Assembly: GCA_947378965.1 (NCBI GenBank) | Contig: CANCMG010000006.1 | Location: 21,320-85,319, forward strand | DNA from: Alcaligenaceae bacterium | GTDB lineage: Bacteria; Pseudomonadota; Gammaproteobacteria; Burkholderiales; Burkholderiaceae_B | DNA length: 64,000 bases | Direction of reading: 5' to 3' | In this document: positions 53,024 to 61,913 of the stretch, one piece after another | Layout of the letters: the number at the start of each line of letters is the position of its first letter | Position numbering within the stretch: position 1 is the stretch's first letter | Made by a program: the position numbers and the translations under genes | The notes under the pieces: model-generated | What the model saw: the letters and a program-made list of their open reading frames with translations, nothing else | Databases searched by the model: none | What the model was told of the DNA's origin: nothing

Positions 53024-53032
53024 AACCCGTGA
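52880..53032 (+). CDS. Small ORF of repeat copy B
   Basis: 50 aa from GTG 52880: EDKFLPTIVEAILDGKYPAH, then LTLKDLMEPFPLEWDRQVAH, LFGERSINP. It is homologous to the ORF of copy A. The following 330 bases to the methyltransferase gene are AT-rich and contain no other gene that I can see; they probably hold its promoter. Confidence 0.45.
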   Translation: MEDKFLPTIVEAILDGKYPAHLTLKDLMEPFPLEWDRQVAHLFGERSINP

Positions 53033-53362
53033 GATCAGTTTAAGAAAATTACAGTTTATATACACACTGTTACGGTTGAATCCTGCACCGATCAATAGAT
53101 AATTAGCCATTTTTGTCCCCAAGTTAACTTCTTGATTCTAATTACAAGTCTGGAGCGAACCATTTAGCAGGTGATGTCCTGTTTGCGTACTGTTTGTGAA
53201 AAAGACGTTAATGTTGTGCTTTGCGACCGTTACAGTACCTTTGATAGCTAAGATAATGTTAGTCTTTTCAGTAAGGCTAGCCCCAAACAGTTACCGAACT
53301 CAAATTACAGCGGAAAACTTCAGAATACTAAGATAACCACATGATGCACGAGAAATAGAAAT

Positions 53363-56116
53363 ATGAATGCAGTAGAGATCGAAGAAGCAGTATCAAACCT
53401 AGCACTTGAACCGTTCAATCGGGTGGAGTTTCCCTTCGCGTTTCTGTCGGCGTTCGGCAATAAAGAGACAACGATTAAGCGCCTGCGTGCAGGTGCGTCA
53501 AACAAGTCTGATCTTGGTGGAATTCTGCAGACTAATAACCTGCACATCTTGGTGGTCAACTCGGGCGAGGTAACCCGAAGCCTTCAAGCTCTGAAAGATA
53601 GCCCCGCTACGTCGAAAGCAAAAGCCCAGTTTATCGTTGCCACCGACGGCAAAACCTTCGAGGCTGAGGACCTAACGTCAGGCGAGACTATCGCCTGTGA
53701 GTTCCAGGGCTTTCCAGATCACTTCGGTTTTTTCCTGCCACTCGCAGGGATAAGCACGGTCAAGCAGATTCGTGAAAGCTCTTTTGATATCCGTGCGACC
53801 AGTCGCCTCAACAAGCTCTATATAGAACTACTCAAAGACAACCCTGAGTGGGGCAGCGCTGAGCGGCGTCATGACCTGAATCACTTCGTAGCGCGTCTGA
53901 TCTTCTGTTTCTTCGCCCAAGACACCGGCATTTTTAGCGGCTCGGATTTATTTACCAACACCATTGAGCAGATGAGTGAGCGCGACTCATCAAATACGCA
54001 CCTCATTATCGGTGAGCTGTTCCGTGCGATGAACACCGACACGGCAAACCGCAGCAGTGAGAAAATACCCCGCTGGGCCGAAGCCTTTCCATACGTAAAC
54101 GGTGGCCTCTTCTCCGGTGCTGTCGACGCACCAGTGTTCAGCAAAATATCTCGATCTTACCTGCTGCACATCGGCAGTTTGGACTGGACAAAAATCAATC
54201 CTGATATTTTCGGTTCGATGATCCAGGCGGTCGCCGATGACGAAGAGCGCGGTGAGTTGGGCATGCACTATACGAGCGTGCCGAATATTCTCAAGGTGCT
54301 CAATCCTTTATTTCTCGACGACCTACGCACTCAACTCGAACAGGCTGGCGATAACCCCAGGGCACTGCTTAATCTGCGCAAACGTCTGGCAAAGATCAGG
54401 GTGTTCGACCCAGCCTGCGGATCAGGCAACTTCCTCGTCATCGCGTACAAACAAGTCCGAGAGATCGAAAACACCATCAACGAACGGCGCGGCGAGACCG
54501 GACGTAAAACTGAAATACCACTAACCAATTACCGTGGCATTGAGCTTCGGGACTTCTCATGTGAGATTGCACGTCTAGCGCTAGTCATTGCTGAGTATCA
54601 GTGTGACCTGCTGTACCTAGGCCAAAAAGAAGCGCTGGCTGTTTTCTTACCGCTAGACTCACAGAATTGGATTACCTGCGGTAATGCATTGCAACTCGAC
54701 TGGCTGGGTATCTGTCCACCCTCTGGCACTGGGGTGAAACTGGTATCTGACGATCTGTTTAAAACACCACTCGATCAAGCACAGATCGACTTCGAAAATG
54801 AAGGTGGTGAGACGTATATTTGTGGGAACCCACCTTTTTCAGGCAGCGTCCAACAAACAAATAGCCAAAAAGTAGATATGGCTACTATATTTTCTCAAAA
54901 ACTTTCAACTTATAAAGACTTGGATTATGTAGCAGCATTTTTTATGAAAGCGGCAAATTACAACTCAATTGTCAAATCAAAATCAGCATTTGTGGCAACG
55001 AATTCTATCTGTCAAGGTGAGCAAGTTGCCATGTTATGGCCTTTAATTTTTGATACAGGAAACAATATCTATTTTGCCCATCTGTCTTTCCTCTGGAAAA
55101 ATTTAGCAGCTAACAATGCTGGTGTTACATGCATAATCGTTGGCCTCTCAACACAGGTAGAGACTACAAAGCAAATTTTTGAATTGGATCATGAGCGAAT
55201 AGTAAATAATATTTCACCCTACTTGACTGCAAACAATACTGTTGTAGTACACAAAATTACTAAGTCAATATCTGGCTTGCCGAGTATGGCAAAGGGAAAT
55301 CAACCTAGCGACGGAGGTTCGTTAATCTTATCAACGGCTGAAAAAAATCAACTTTGTAACGTCGCTCCTGAGGCTAGAAAATTTGTGCGCCAATTTGTTG
55401 GGGCTAAGGATTTTATTCAGGGTTCTGTGCGGTGGTGTTTATGGATTCCTGATGAATACCTAGCAGATGCAAAGGCTTGCCAGATCATTAATGCTCGAAT
55501 AGAAATGGTTAGGAGCTTTCGCTCTACAAGCAAAGGGACACAATCGAGGCAGCACATTGGTACACCTCATAGATTTGTTTATGCTTCACACAAAGAAACC
55601 GAGGCACTAATTATTCCGCGAGTATTCTCAGAACGTCGACAGTTTATGACGGTTGGCTATTTGCAAGGTGAGTGCGAAATCATCTCTGACACGGCTACTG
55701 CTATGTATAACGCTAAACTTTGGATCTTATCGCTGCTGAGCTCAAAATTGAATCTCGCATGGGTTGCTACAGTATGCGGTAAGTTAAAAACTGATTTTCG
55801 ATACTCAAACACCCTTGGCTGGAACACCTTCCCAGTTCCGACGCTTACTGATAAAAACAAAGCCGACCTAACTCGATGCGCAGAGGACATACTTCTTGCA
55901 AGAGAAGTTCACTACCCGGCAACAATCGCAGACCTTTACGATCCCGAAAAGATGCCAGCGAACCTACGCGAAGCACACGAGCGTAACGACGAGACCCTTG
56001 AGCGCATTTATATCGGACGCCGATTCCGTAACGACACTGAGCGGCTTGAAAAACTGTTTGAGCTGTACACCAAGATGACTGCTGCCAAACCAGAAACCAA
56101 GAGCAAGAAGGCATAA
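53363..56116 (+). CDS. MmeI-type N6-adenine DNA methyltransferase
   Basis: 917 aa. SAM-binding motif I is FDPACGSGNFLVIAY near residue 350 and the catalytic motif IV is GNPPF near residue 490 (ICGNPPFSGS). The preceding GMHYTSVPNILKVLNPLFLD is a hallmark of the MmeI/class I DNA methyltransferase group, and the C-terminal third is a target-recognition-like domain. The usual N-terminal nuclease site of MmeI enzymes is not evident (HILVVNSGE where E-x-K is expected), so this is probably methylation only. It is followed after 2 bases by a helicase gene and then a GIY-YIG nuclease gene, which together suggest restriction split over three proteins. Confidence 0.85.
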   Translation: MNAVEIEEAVSNLALEPFNRVEFPFAFLSAFGNKETTIKRLRAGASNKSDLGGILQTNNLHILVVNSGEVTRSLQALKDSPATSKAKAQFIVATDGKTFEAEDLTSGETIACEFQGFPDHFGFFLPLAGISTVKQIRESSFDIRATSRLNKLYIELLKDNPEWGSAERRHDLNHFVARLIFCFFAQDTGIFSGSDLFTNTIEQMSERDSSNTHLIIGELFRAMNTDTANRSSEKIPRWAEAFPYVNGGLFSGAVDAPVFSKISRSYLLHIGSLDWTKINPDIFGSMIQAVADDEERGELGMHYTSVPNILKVLNPLFLDDLRTQLEQAGDNPRALLNLRKRLAKIRVFDPACGSGNFLVIAYKQVREIENTINERRGETGRKTEIPLTNYRGIELRDFSCEIARLALVIAEYQCDLLYLGQKEALAVFLPLDSQNWITCGNALQLDWLGICPPSGTGVKLVSDDLFKTPLDQAQIDFENEGGETYICGNPPFSGSVQQTNSQKVDMATIFSQKLSTYKDLDYVAAFFMKAANYNSIVKSKSAFVATNSICQGEQVAMLWPLIFDTGNNIYFAHLSFLWKNLAANNAGVTCIIVGLSTQVETTKQIFELDHERIVNNISPYLTANNTVVVHKITKSISGLPSMAKGNQPSDGGSLILSTAEKNQLCNVAPEARKFVRQFVGAKDFIQGSVRWCLWIPDEYLADAKACQIINARIEMVRSFRSTSKGTQSRQHIGTPHRFVYASHKETEALIIPRVFSERRQFMTVGYLQGECEIISDTATAMYNAKLWILSLLSSKLNLAWVATVCGKLKTDFRYSNTLGWNTFPVPTLTDKNKADLTRCAEDILLAREVHYPATIADLYDPEKMPANLREAHERNDETLERIYIGRRFRNDTERLEKLFELYTKMTAAKPETKSKKA

Positions 56117-56118
56117 GC

Positions 56119-58176
56119 GTGAGCACTCCAAAGAAAACTATCCCGTCCGTCTCGGTCTCCTACGCCCACAGCGGTAAATCAGCCACGCCAAACACTCTTG
56201 GTATGCGTGAGATGCAAGAACGTGCTTATGAGCACCGAGGTGAGCAGTACCTACTGATTAAGTCACCACCAGCCTCTGGCAAGAGTCGTGCGCTGATGTT
56301 TATAGCACTAGACAAAATTACTAATCAGGGTCTTAAAAAAGCTATTGTGGTCGTGCCTGAGAAATCAATCGGTGCAAGTTTTGCTGATGAGCCCTTGACC
56401 AAGTATGGATTCTGGGCTGACTGGACGGTTAAGCCTAACTGGAATCTGTGCAACGCACCTGGTGAGGACGGCGGCAAGGTCAATTCTGTCGGTAAGTTTT
56501 TAGAAGGCAGCGACACGGTGCTGGTGTGCACGCACGCGACCTTTCGTTTTGCAGTGGAGAGGTTTGGTATCGAAGTCTTCGATGACTGTCTGATCGCAGT
56601 CGATGAGTTTCACCATGTCTCTGCAAATCCAGATAATAAACTTGGCACCTACCTCGGGCAGTTAATCGCTCGCGACAAGGTGCATATCGTAGCGATGACG
56701 GGCTCATATTTCCGTGGTGACGCCGAAGCAGTGCTTGCGCCTGAGGACGAGGCAAAGTTCGATACGGTGACCTACACCTATTATGAGCAACTCAATGGCT
56801 ATGAATACCTGAAAGAGCTCGACATCGGTTATTACTTTTACTCTGGCGCTTACGCAGACGACATCCTGAAGGTGCTCGACCCGACAGAAAAGACGATCAT
56901 CCACATACCAAACGTCAACTCACGTGCCAGCACCGGGGACAAAATTAAAGAAGTCGACCACATCATTCACGAGTTGGGTGAATGGCTAGGCGCTGACGCG
57001 GTTACTGGTTTTCAGCTGGTCAAAACGCCGGAGGGACGCACCATCAGAATCGCTGATCTCGTCGATCCAGATCATCAAGCAAGTATACAGGCCAGCCTGC
57101 GCTCGCCCGAGATGAAAAAAAACAAAGACTACGTCGACATCATCATCGCCCTTGGCATGGCCAAGGAAGGGTTTGACTGGATATGGTGCGAGCACGCGCT
57201 GACTGTTGGTTATCGTGCCAGCCTGACTGAAATCGTACAAATCATCGGACGCGCCACGCGTGATGCCCCGGGTAAAACTCATGCACGGTTTACAAACCTC
57301 ATCGCTGAGCCTGATGCTACTGAGCAGGCGGTGACGGAGGCTGTGAATGACACACTAAAAGCTATTGCAGCCAGTCTGCTGATGGAGCAGGTGCTGATCC
57401 CACGCTTTGAGTTCAAGCCTAAAAATCCCAATAATGAGGCCTCGGCGGGGTTTGATTACGGCGAGGATGGGTACTCACCAGACAAGTGCAACGTCGGTTT
57501 TAACCGTGAAACTGGACAGGTACAGATTGAAATTACGGGACTTGCAGAACCTAAGAGCCCGGAGGCCGCGCGCATCTGCCGTGAGGATCTCACTGAGGTC
57601 ATCGCTACCTTTGTGCAAGATAAAAACACAATGGAACGTGGCATGTTTGACACAGAAGTCGTGCCTGAGGAGCTCACTCAGGTGCGCATGGGAAAAATTA
57701 TTAAGGAGCGCTACCCAGAGCTAGACGCTGAGGACCAGGAGGCGGTGCGGCAGCACGCAATCGCTGCGATTAACCTCACCCAGCAGGCAAAGCAGATCGT
57801 GCTTGAACAAGAGGCCACAGGGGGCTCAGAGCCCCGAGCCAACACAGCGCTTATAGACGGTGTGCGTAAGTTCGCCATGGACGTCCGCGAGCTCGATATT
57901 GACCTCATTGATCGAATAAACCCTTTCAGCGAGGCGTATGCCATCCTGGCTAAAACGATGAGCGAGGACCGACTTAAACAGGTCGCGGCTGCGATTTCTG
58001 CCAAGCGTACAAGTCTCTCCCCTGATGAGGCCAAGGAGCTCGCCATTAGAGCGGCAAAGTTTATAAAAGAACGTCAAAGGCCGCCTTCCGTGACATCGGC
58101 TGACGCATGGGAAAAACGTATGGCTGAGGGTGCTGCAGCATTTATGCGGTTTAAAAAAGAGGGTCGCTATGAGTGA
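56119..58176 (+). CDS. SF2 DEAD/DEAH-type helicase of the methyltransferase operon
   Basis: 685 aa from GTG 56119. Walker A is in SPPASGKSRALMF near residue 50, box II is VDEFHH near residue 165, motif III GSYF, and motif VI QIIGRATRD near residue 378. The layout is like restriction-type (Res/UvrB) translocating helicases. The C-terminal 250 residues are charged and helical and may contact the neighbours. It overlaps the nuclease gene start by eight bases and is translated with it. Confidence 0.87.
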   Translation: MSTPKKTIPSVSVSYAHSGKSATPNTLGMREMQERAYEHRGEQYLLIKSPPASGKSRALMFIALDKITNQGLKKAIVVVPEKSIGASFADEPLTKYGFWADWTVKPNWNLCNAPGEDGGKVNSVGKFLEGSDTVLVCTHATFRFAVERFGIEVFDDCLIAVDEFHHVSANPDNKLGTYLGQLIARDKVHIVAMTGSYFRGDAEAVLAPEDEAKFDTVTYTYYEQLNGYEYLKELDIGYYFYSGAYADDILKVLDPTEKTIIHIPNVNSRASTGDKIKEVDHIIHELGEWLGADAVTGFQLVKTPEGRTIRIADLVDPDHQASIQASLRSPEMKKNKDYVDIIIALGMAKEGFDWIWCEHALTVGYRASLTEIVQIIGRATRDAPGKTHARFTNLIAEPDATEQAVTEAVNDTLKAIAASLLMEQVLIPRFEFKPKNPNNEASAGFDYGEDGYSPDKCNVGFNRETGQVQIEITGLAEPKSPEAARICREDLTEVIATFVQDKNTMERGMFDTEVVPEELTQVRMGKIIKERYPELDAEDQEAVRQHAIAAINLTQQAKQIVLEQEATGGSEPRANTALIDGVRKFAMDVRELDIDLIDRINPFSEAYAILAKTMSEDRLKQVAAAISAKRTSLSPDEAKELAIRAAKFIKERQRPPSVTSADAWEKRMAEGAAAFMRFKKEGRYE

Positions 58177-59341
58177 GGACCTTGACGCACTTGCAGCCGA
58201 GTTATCAGACTTCGCTGAGCCAGAAAAGAAAACCAGTAAGTCAGCACGTGACGAGCGAATCATCGCAGGCTTCGAAGAAATACAGCGCTTTTACGACCAG
58301 CACGGGCGTGCACCCCAGCACGGTGAGAACCGAGATATTTTTGAGCGCCTGTACGCCGTGCGCCTTGATCGGCTCCGTGCCCAAGAAGACTGCAGAGCAC
58401 TGTTATCACCACTCGATACCCACGGCCTTCTAGATGGTGCTGTTGTTAGCACTGCAGCAGACCAAGATTTATCCGAAGACGAGCTACTCGAAGCGCTTGA
58501 GGGCATGTCCCCTAGCGAAGACATCAGAGACCTTAAACACGTTCGCGCCACAGCAGAGGTAAAGGCTGCCGAAGAGATCGCTAACCGCGCGCGCTGCGAG
58601 GATTTCGACAAATTCAAGCCACTGTTCAAGCAGGTGCAGGAGGAGCTCAAGGCTGGTGAGCGCCAGCCTTTTACTTTTGAGAAATACACTGAGATCAATC
58701 AGGGCGACTTTTTCATTGTCGATGGCGTGATTGCCTATGTTGCTGAAGTAAACAATCCGTTTGTAAATGATGATGGGCGCCAGGATGCACGCTTAAGACT
58801 CATTTATTCATCTGGCGCTGAGAGTAATTTGCTGATGCGCTCGTTACAGAAAGCGCTGTGGAAGGATGAGTCAGGACGCCGATTGGTTAAGCCAGACCCA
58901 GGCCCGCTCTTTCGCGATACGATCGAAGAGGGTGATGAGCAGAGCGGCACCCTTTACGTACTACGAAGCCTATCAACAGTCCCCTTCATTGCAGAAAACA
59001 GATCAGTCATACACAAAATTGGCGTGACGGGAGGGCAGATTCAGACCAGAATCGCTAACGCAGCGCTTGATCCCACGTTTTTACTCGCGGATGTCGAGAT
59101 CGTTGCCACCTACAAATTGGCTGGCATTAATCGCACCAAAATAGAAAAGTTGCTACATCGAATCTTTTCACGTGCACAGCTCGAACTTACGATCAAGGAC
59201 CGGTTTGGCAATCCTGTTAAGCCTCGTGAATGGTTCATGCTGCCTTTGAAGGTAATCGATGACGCCGTTGTACGTATTCGTGATGGATCGATTACGCGGG
59301 TGATGTACGACCCTGAGACTGCGTGTTTAGTTGAGGACTGA
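58169..59341 (+). CDS. GIY-YIG nuclease-domain protein of the methyltransferase operon
   Basis: 390 aa from ATG 58169, overlapping the helicase stop. The N-terminal 240 residues are acidic and helical with no clear domain. From about residue 260 GTLYVLRSL, the later HKIGVTGG and IQTRIANAA form a GIY-YIG/T5orf172-like nuclease core, with R of the helix and an E in the RTKIEKLLHRIF segment as likely catalytic residues. This would be the cutting subunit of the three-gene system. Confidence 0.75.
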   Translation: MSEDLDALAAELSDFAEPEKKTSKSARDERIIAGFEEIQRFYDQHGRAPQHGENRDIFERLYAVRLDRLRAQEDCRALLSPLDTHGLLDGAVVSTAADQDLSEDELLEALEGMSPSEDIRDLKHVRATAEVKAAEEIANRARCEDFDKFKPLFKQVQEELKAGERQPFTFEKYTEINQGDFFIVDGVIAYVAEVNNPFVNDDGRQDARLRLIYSSGAESNLLMRSLQKALWKDESGRRLVKPDPGPLFRDTIEEGDEQSGTLYVLRSLSTVPFIAENRSVIHKIGVTGGQIQTRIANAALDPTFLLADVEIVATYKLAGINRTKIEKLLHRIFSRAQLELTIKDRFGNPVKPREWFMLPLKVIDDAVVRIRDGSITRVMYDPETACLVED

Positions 59342-59396
59342 CAGTCGTTGTTATTCAACAAAATGCACTTAGTAATCGATAAAACTAGGAGCTCAT

Positions 59397-59684
59397 ATGA
59401 GATTTCTTGATCATTTCAAAAAGGGAAGATTAAGGCGCTTCAGTGGTACGAATACGAAGAATATGAATTTGTCCTTTAAGGGCGAGGAGCATAATTGCGT
59501 CGTAAGATGGACTTACCACGGTAATAGCAATACTTTTGATAAAGATTTTGTTGGCCTGACTAAAGATGGTGAAGATATTTGGTATCAACTTAGTTACCAA
59601 CAGCAGTGCAAAATCGATATAGAAATCCAGAAACAAATTGTTGAATGGGCAAGGAGTGTTGGAATAAAACACCCTTATCTATAG
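59397..59684 (+). CDS. Small uncharacterised protein
   Basis: 95 aa, ATG with AGGAGC 6 bases upstream. Sequence MRFLDHFKKGRLRRFSGTNT with a basic start, then a beta-rich middle (NCVVRWTYHGNSNTFDKDF). No family recognised. It follows the nuclease gene by 55 bases and is possibly part of that operon. Confidence 0.5.
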   Translation: MRFLDHFKKGRLRRFSGTNTKNMNLSFKGEEHNCVVRWTYHGNSNTFDKDFVGLTKDGEDIWYQLSYQQQCKIDIEIQKQIVEWARSVGIKHPYL

Positions 59685-59700
59685 CACCTTGAACAACGGC

Positions 59701-59835
59701 AGCCCCCGAGCGCTGTACATATTTACTATTTCAAAGTACGGTTACCCGCCAGATATACAGGATGAGGCCGTAAAAACAGTGTTACTTCAAGCGGAAACGC
59801 TTTGTAACGACTTGGCTGTTCAAGATCAAAGATAG
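59701..59835 (+). pseudogene. C-terminal remnant of a type I restriction HsdR gene
   Basis: The frame ending at TAG 59833-59835 reads SKYGYPPDIQDEAVKTVLLQ, then AETLCNDLAVQDQR. This matches the extreme C-terminus of HsdR subunits (KYGYPPD..QxxAxxxVLxQAE). No longer part of hsdR precedes it, so only the last exon-like piece of about 40 codons remains. Confidence 0.6.
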
Positions 59836-59853
59836 TTTTTTCAAAGGACCGCT

Positions 59854-60255
59854 ATGTTAGATGTACCAACTATCGACCAACTTCCAGCCTTACGCAAAGG
59901 TCTTCGCAAGCGCAAGCTTCCGATTGTAAGATCAGGTATGCATGGTTCTTTTGAGTCGCTTGGTTCATTTTCGGTGACCAAAGCCGCTGATGCTTTTTTG
60001 ATTGAGTGGCAAATCAAAGGTGGCACTTCGAAATCGTCGAACTTCAAAGACCTTTGCACCGATCCAGGGCTTGAATTAGATCGACTTGAGCTGGGCTGGC
60101 TTATTGCAGCAATGTTTGATTTCGAAGCACAACGCATCATGGATTCCATTGGTCATCCGATGGAGGCCCTTAAGGCAGCATCTGAGCCCAGACAAGCGGC
60201 TGATGATTGGAGGCATTGGGCAAAAGTGAAAGCCGGACATATGTCTGGGTTGTAA
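59854..60255 (+). CDS. Uncharacterised protein
   Basis: 133 aa. Basic N-terminus (RKGLRKRKLPIVRSGMHGSF), then a mixed fold. No family recognised. It is followed by another small gene on the same strand with 33 bases between. Confidence 0.5.
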   Translation: MLDVPTIDQLPALRKGLRKRKLPIVRSGMHGSFESLGSFSVTKAADAFLIEWQIKGGTSKSSNFKDLCTDPGLELDRLELGWLIAAMFDFEAQRIMDSIGHPMEALKAASEPRQAADDWRHWAKVKAGHMSGL

Positions 60256-60288
60256 TTGATCTTTAGTGATACTGCGCAAAGGAATGGG

Positions 60289-60660
60289 ATGTTTGAACTT
60301 AAGCATATCAGAGCAGTACTTCGAGATCCGGGACTTCGTGAAGAACTAATTGAATCTGGATCGATACCTCTGGAAAAATATAATTTTTTCGATCAACAAG
60401 ACCCCAGCACGCAAGACGAAATTATCGAAAATATTGACGAGATCATGCAGGTTCGCGCTCCTTTTCAGGTGCGATACCCATCCCCATGTGAGCACCTACC
60501 GGATGACGCGTGGATTTATGGAACAAAAGGAGCCTATGTAGTGAGTAACCAGGATGGCTGTGTCTTGTTCACCCGCAAGGCGGATGCCGTTCGATACGCA
60601 GACGAAATTAGCAAGGTTTCTTGGGAAATCGCTCTTAGCGAAGGGTTGGTTGAACCGTAG
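60289..60660 (+). CDS. Uncharacterised acidic protein
   Basis: 123 aa from ATG 60289, which has AAGGAA upstream; an ATT at 60256 opens the frame earlier but is unlikely. Contains helical, acidic segments (LREELIESGSIPLEKYNFFD) and a C-terminal half with TKGAYVVSNQDGCVLFTRKA. No family recognised. Confidence 0.5.
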   Translation: MFELKHIRAVLRDPGLREELIESGSIPLEKYNFFDQQDPSTQDEIIENIDEIMQVRAPFQVRYPSPCEHLPDDAWIYGTKGAYVVSNQDGCVLFTRKADAVRYADEISKVSWEIALSEGLVEP

Positions 60661-60930
60661 CGATCTACGAGGAGACATAGCAGGCGCCCATTTTTGCTAG
60701 CGACGAGAGGAGTAAGGGCGGCGTTAAGGCTACGGTCGATTGACTTTAGCCACCCAAACACCACCGCACCACAAACTTTTGTTCGCCAAGGTTCACAGCT
60801 TTCTCGCCAAAATGACCAACGACGAACCTCTGAACCGACGCCCAAAAAGTCATGAGGTTTTGAGACAAACGGGGTTTGAGACCACCTTTACGAGCCGCGG
60901 CCACGGGTCGCAGTCAAGAGGTAGATGCGC

Positions 60931-60954
60931 AAAGCCCCGCACAGTGCGGGGCTT
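60931..60954. terminator. GC-rich hairpin
   Basis: The palindrome aagccccgcacagtgcgggg plus ctt forms a 9-11 bp stem. It is a strong transcription stop candidate in the 495-base gap after the 123-aa gene; the gap otherwise has no gene visible. Confidence 0.65.
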
Positions 60955-60998
60955 GTGGCATATCGAATCTCTGCATAGCAGGTTCGAAACTTATGTTT

Positions 60999-61033
60999 TG
61001 GCGGGCCGATCGGGATTCGAACTGCTGGTCACC
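60999..61033 (-). other. tRNA 3'-end-like fragment, possible attachment scar
   Basis: The minus strand ends ...GTTCGAATCCCGATCGGCCC then GCCA, with the layout of T-loop plus acceptor and CCA, but the T-stem does not pair well and no anticodon or D-arm precedes it. Together with the fragments at 28138 and 30686 it could mark an island end. Weak. Confidence 0.3.
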
Positions 61034-61090
61034 AAACATCGTCTACCCAAAACAATACCCACCATTTTTAAGGGTGGGCTGCTCGAAATG

Positions 61091-61113
61091 TGTCCTTTCG
61101 AAAGGACATAACC
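61091..61113. repeat. Palindrome tgtcctttcgaaaggaca, copy near 61.1 kb
   Basis: Continues into taacc exactly as the copy at 61891-61913. The two flank the 206-aa gene on both sides, about 800 bases apart. On the minus strand it lies 45 bases after that gene's stop and may be its terminator. Confidence 0.7.
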
Positions 61114-61155
61114 GAATGAGGCTAGTTCTGCGAAGCAACACTTAATCTGCAGAGA

Positions 61156-61776
61156 CTATGCGGCGATTGACTCCTCCTCCAATATCTTGTCCCATCTCGC
61201 CGCGTCAAACCAATTAGAAATTTCTGCGTTGATCTTGGCTAACTCTACTTCGCCATATTTTTCAAATATCTGACTAATATCTTCATCGCTGGGCACTAAT
61301 TTATCCAGAGTAAGAAATTCTAGTTCTTTTGTATACTTTAGACTTTGCAGAAGGTGCACCTTGAGACCTTTTGCTAAAAAATAGTCCTCGCGAAATTTCT
61401 CTATGCTTTCCAACAACGCGGTTAAGCGGCCTAGCGAGTTAACATCAAGCACGAGGCACGAGACGATCAATCCCCAATATTGAAGCGCCAAAAGGGAATT
61501 AGACTTGCAAGTGTCATCAACACGGACTGCGTGAGTTAGATATTTTTCGCTCGACATGTGGTAGCGATCATGAAGATTCACCCCTTTTGTCCTCATGTTG
61601 AGTAATTGATTAATCTCGTTAAAGCTCTGACGATAGCGACCACTTGCCTTATAAACATTAGCGGTTTTACAGCCAAGCAAACGTTTGACTTCTTTGGGAT
61701 CAGGATCCCGATTTAGATCGTCCATTGCAAAAAAGATAAATTTTGCTGACGGTGCGTTTCCTAAAATTCCATACAT
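61156..61776 (-). CDS. Uncharacterised 206-aa protein
   Basis: No family recognised. Sequence is helical (LALQYWGLIVSCLVLDVNSL and LTALLESIEKFREDYFLA); an internal ATG at codon 18 (MDDLNRDPDPKEVKRLLG) is an alternative start and would remove a hydrophobic N-terminus. It lies between two copies of a palindrome and downstream of the AAA+ gene on the same strand. Confidence 0.55.
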   Translation of the reverse strand: MYGILGNAPSAKFIFFAMDDLNRDPDPKEVKRLLGCKTANVYKASGRYRQSFNEINQLLNMRTKGVNLHDRYHMSSEKYLTHAVRVDDTCKSNSLLALQYWGLIVSCLVLDVNSLGRLTALLESIEKFREDYFLAKGLKVHLLQSLKYTKELEFLTLDKLVPSDEDISQIFEKYGEVELAKINAEISNWFDAARWDKILEEESIAA

Positions 61777-61890
61777 GTATTTCTCCTTGAGTGAATGTGT
61801 AAGCCAAATAGTCCTGGCCTGTGTGGTAATGCGTTAGCTGTATCTCACAGCGAGTTAGTCTTGTTAAAAAAATTAGAAGTTTTTTGAAAG

Positions 61891-61913
61891 TGTCCTTTTG
61901 AAAGGACATAACC
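61891..61913. repeat. Palindrome tgtccttttgaaaggaca, copy near 61.9 kb
   Basis: Third member of the family with 32244-32261 and 61091-61108. It starts one base from the AAA+ gene stop codon, so on the minus strand it is placed as a transcription terminator. Confidence 0.7.

Noticed and set aside
60999..61033. Clear right attachment site of the island
   Set aside because: The fragment resembles a tRNA 3' end but does not match the 53-bp repeat and its T-stem does not pair, so it is kept only as a weak note.
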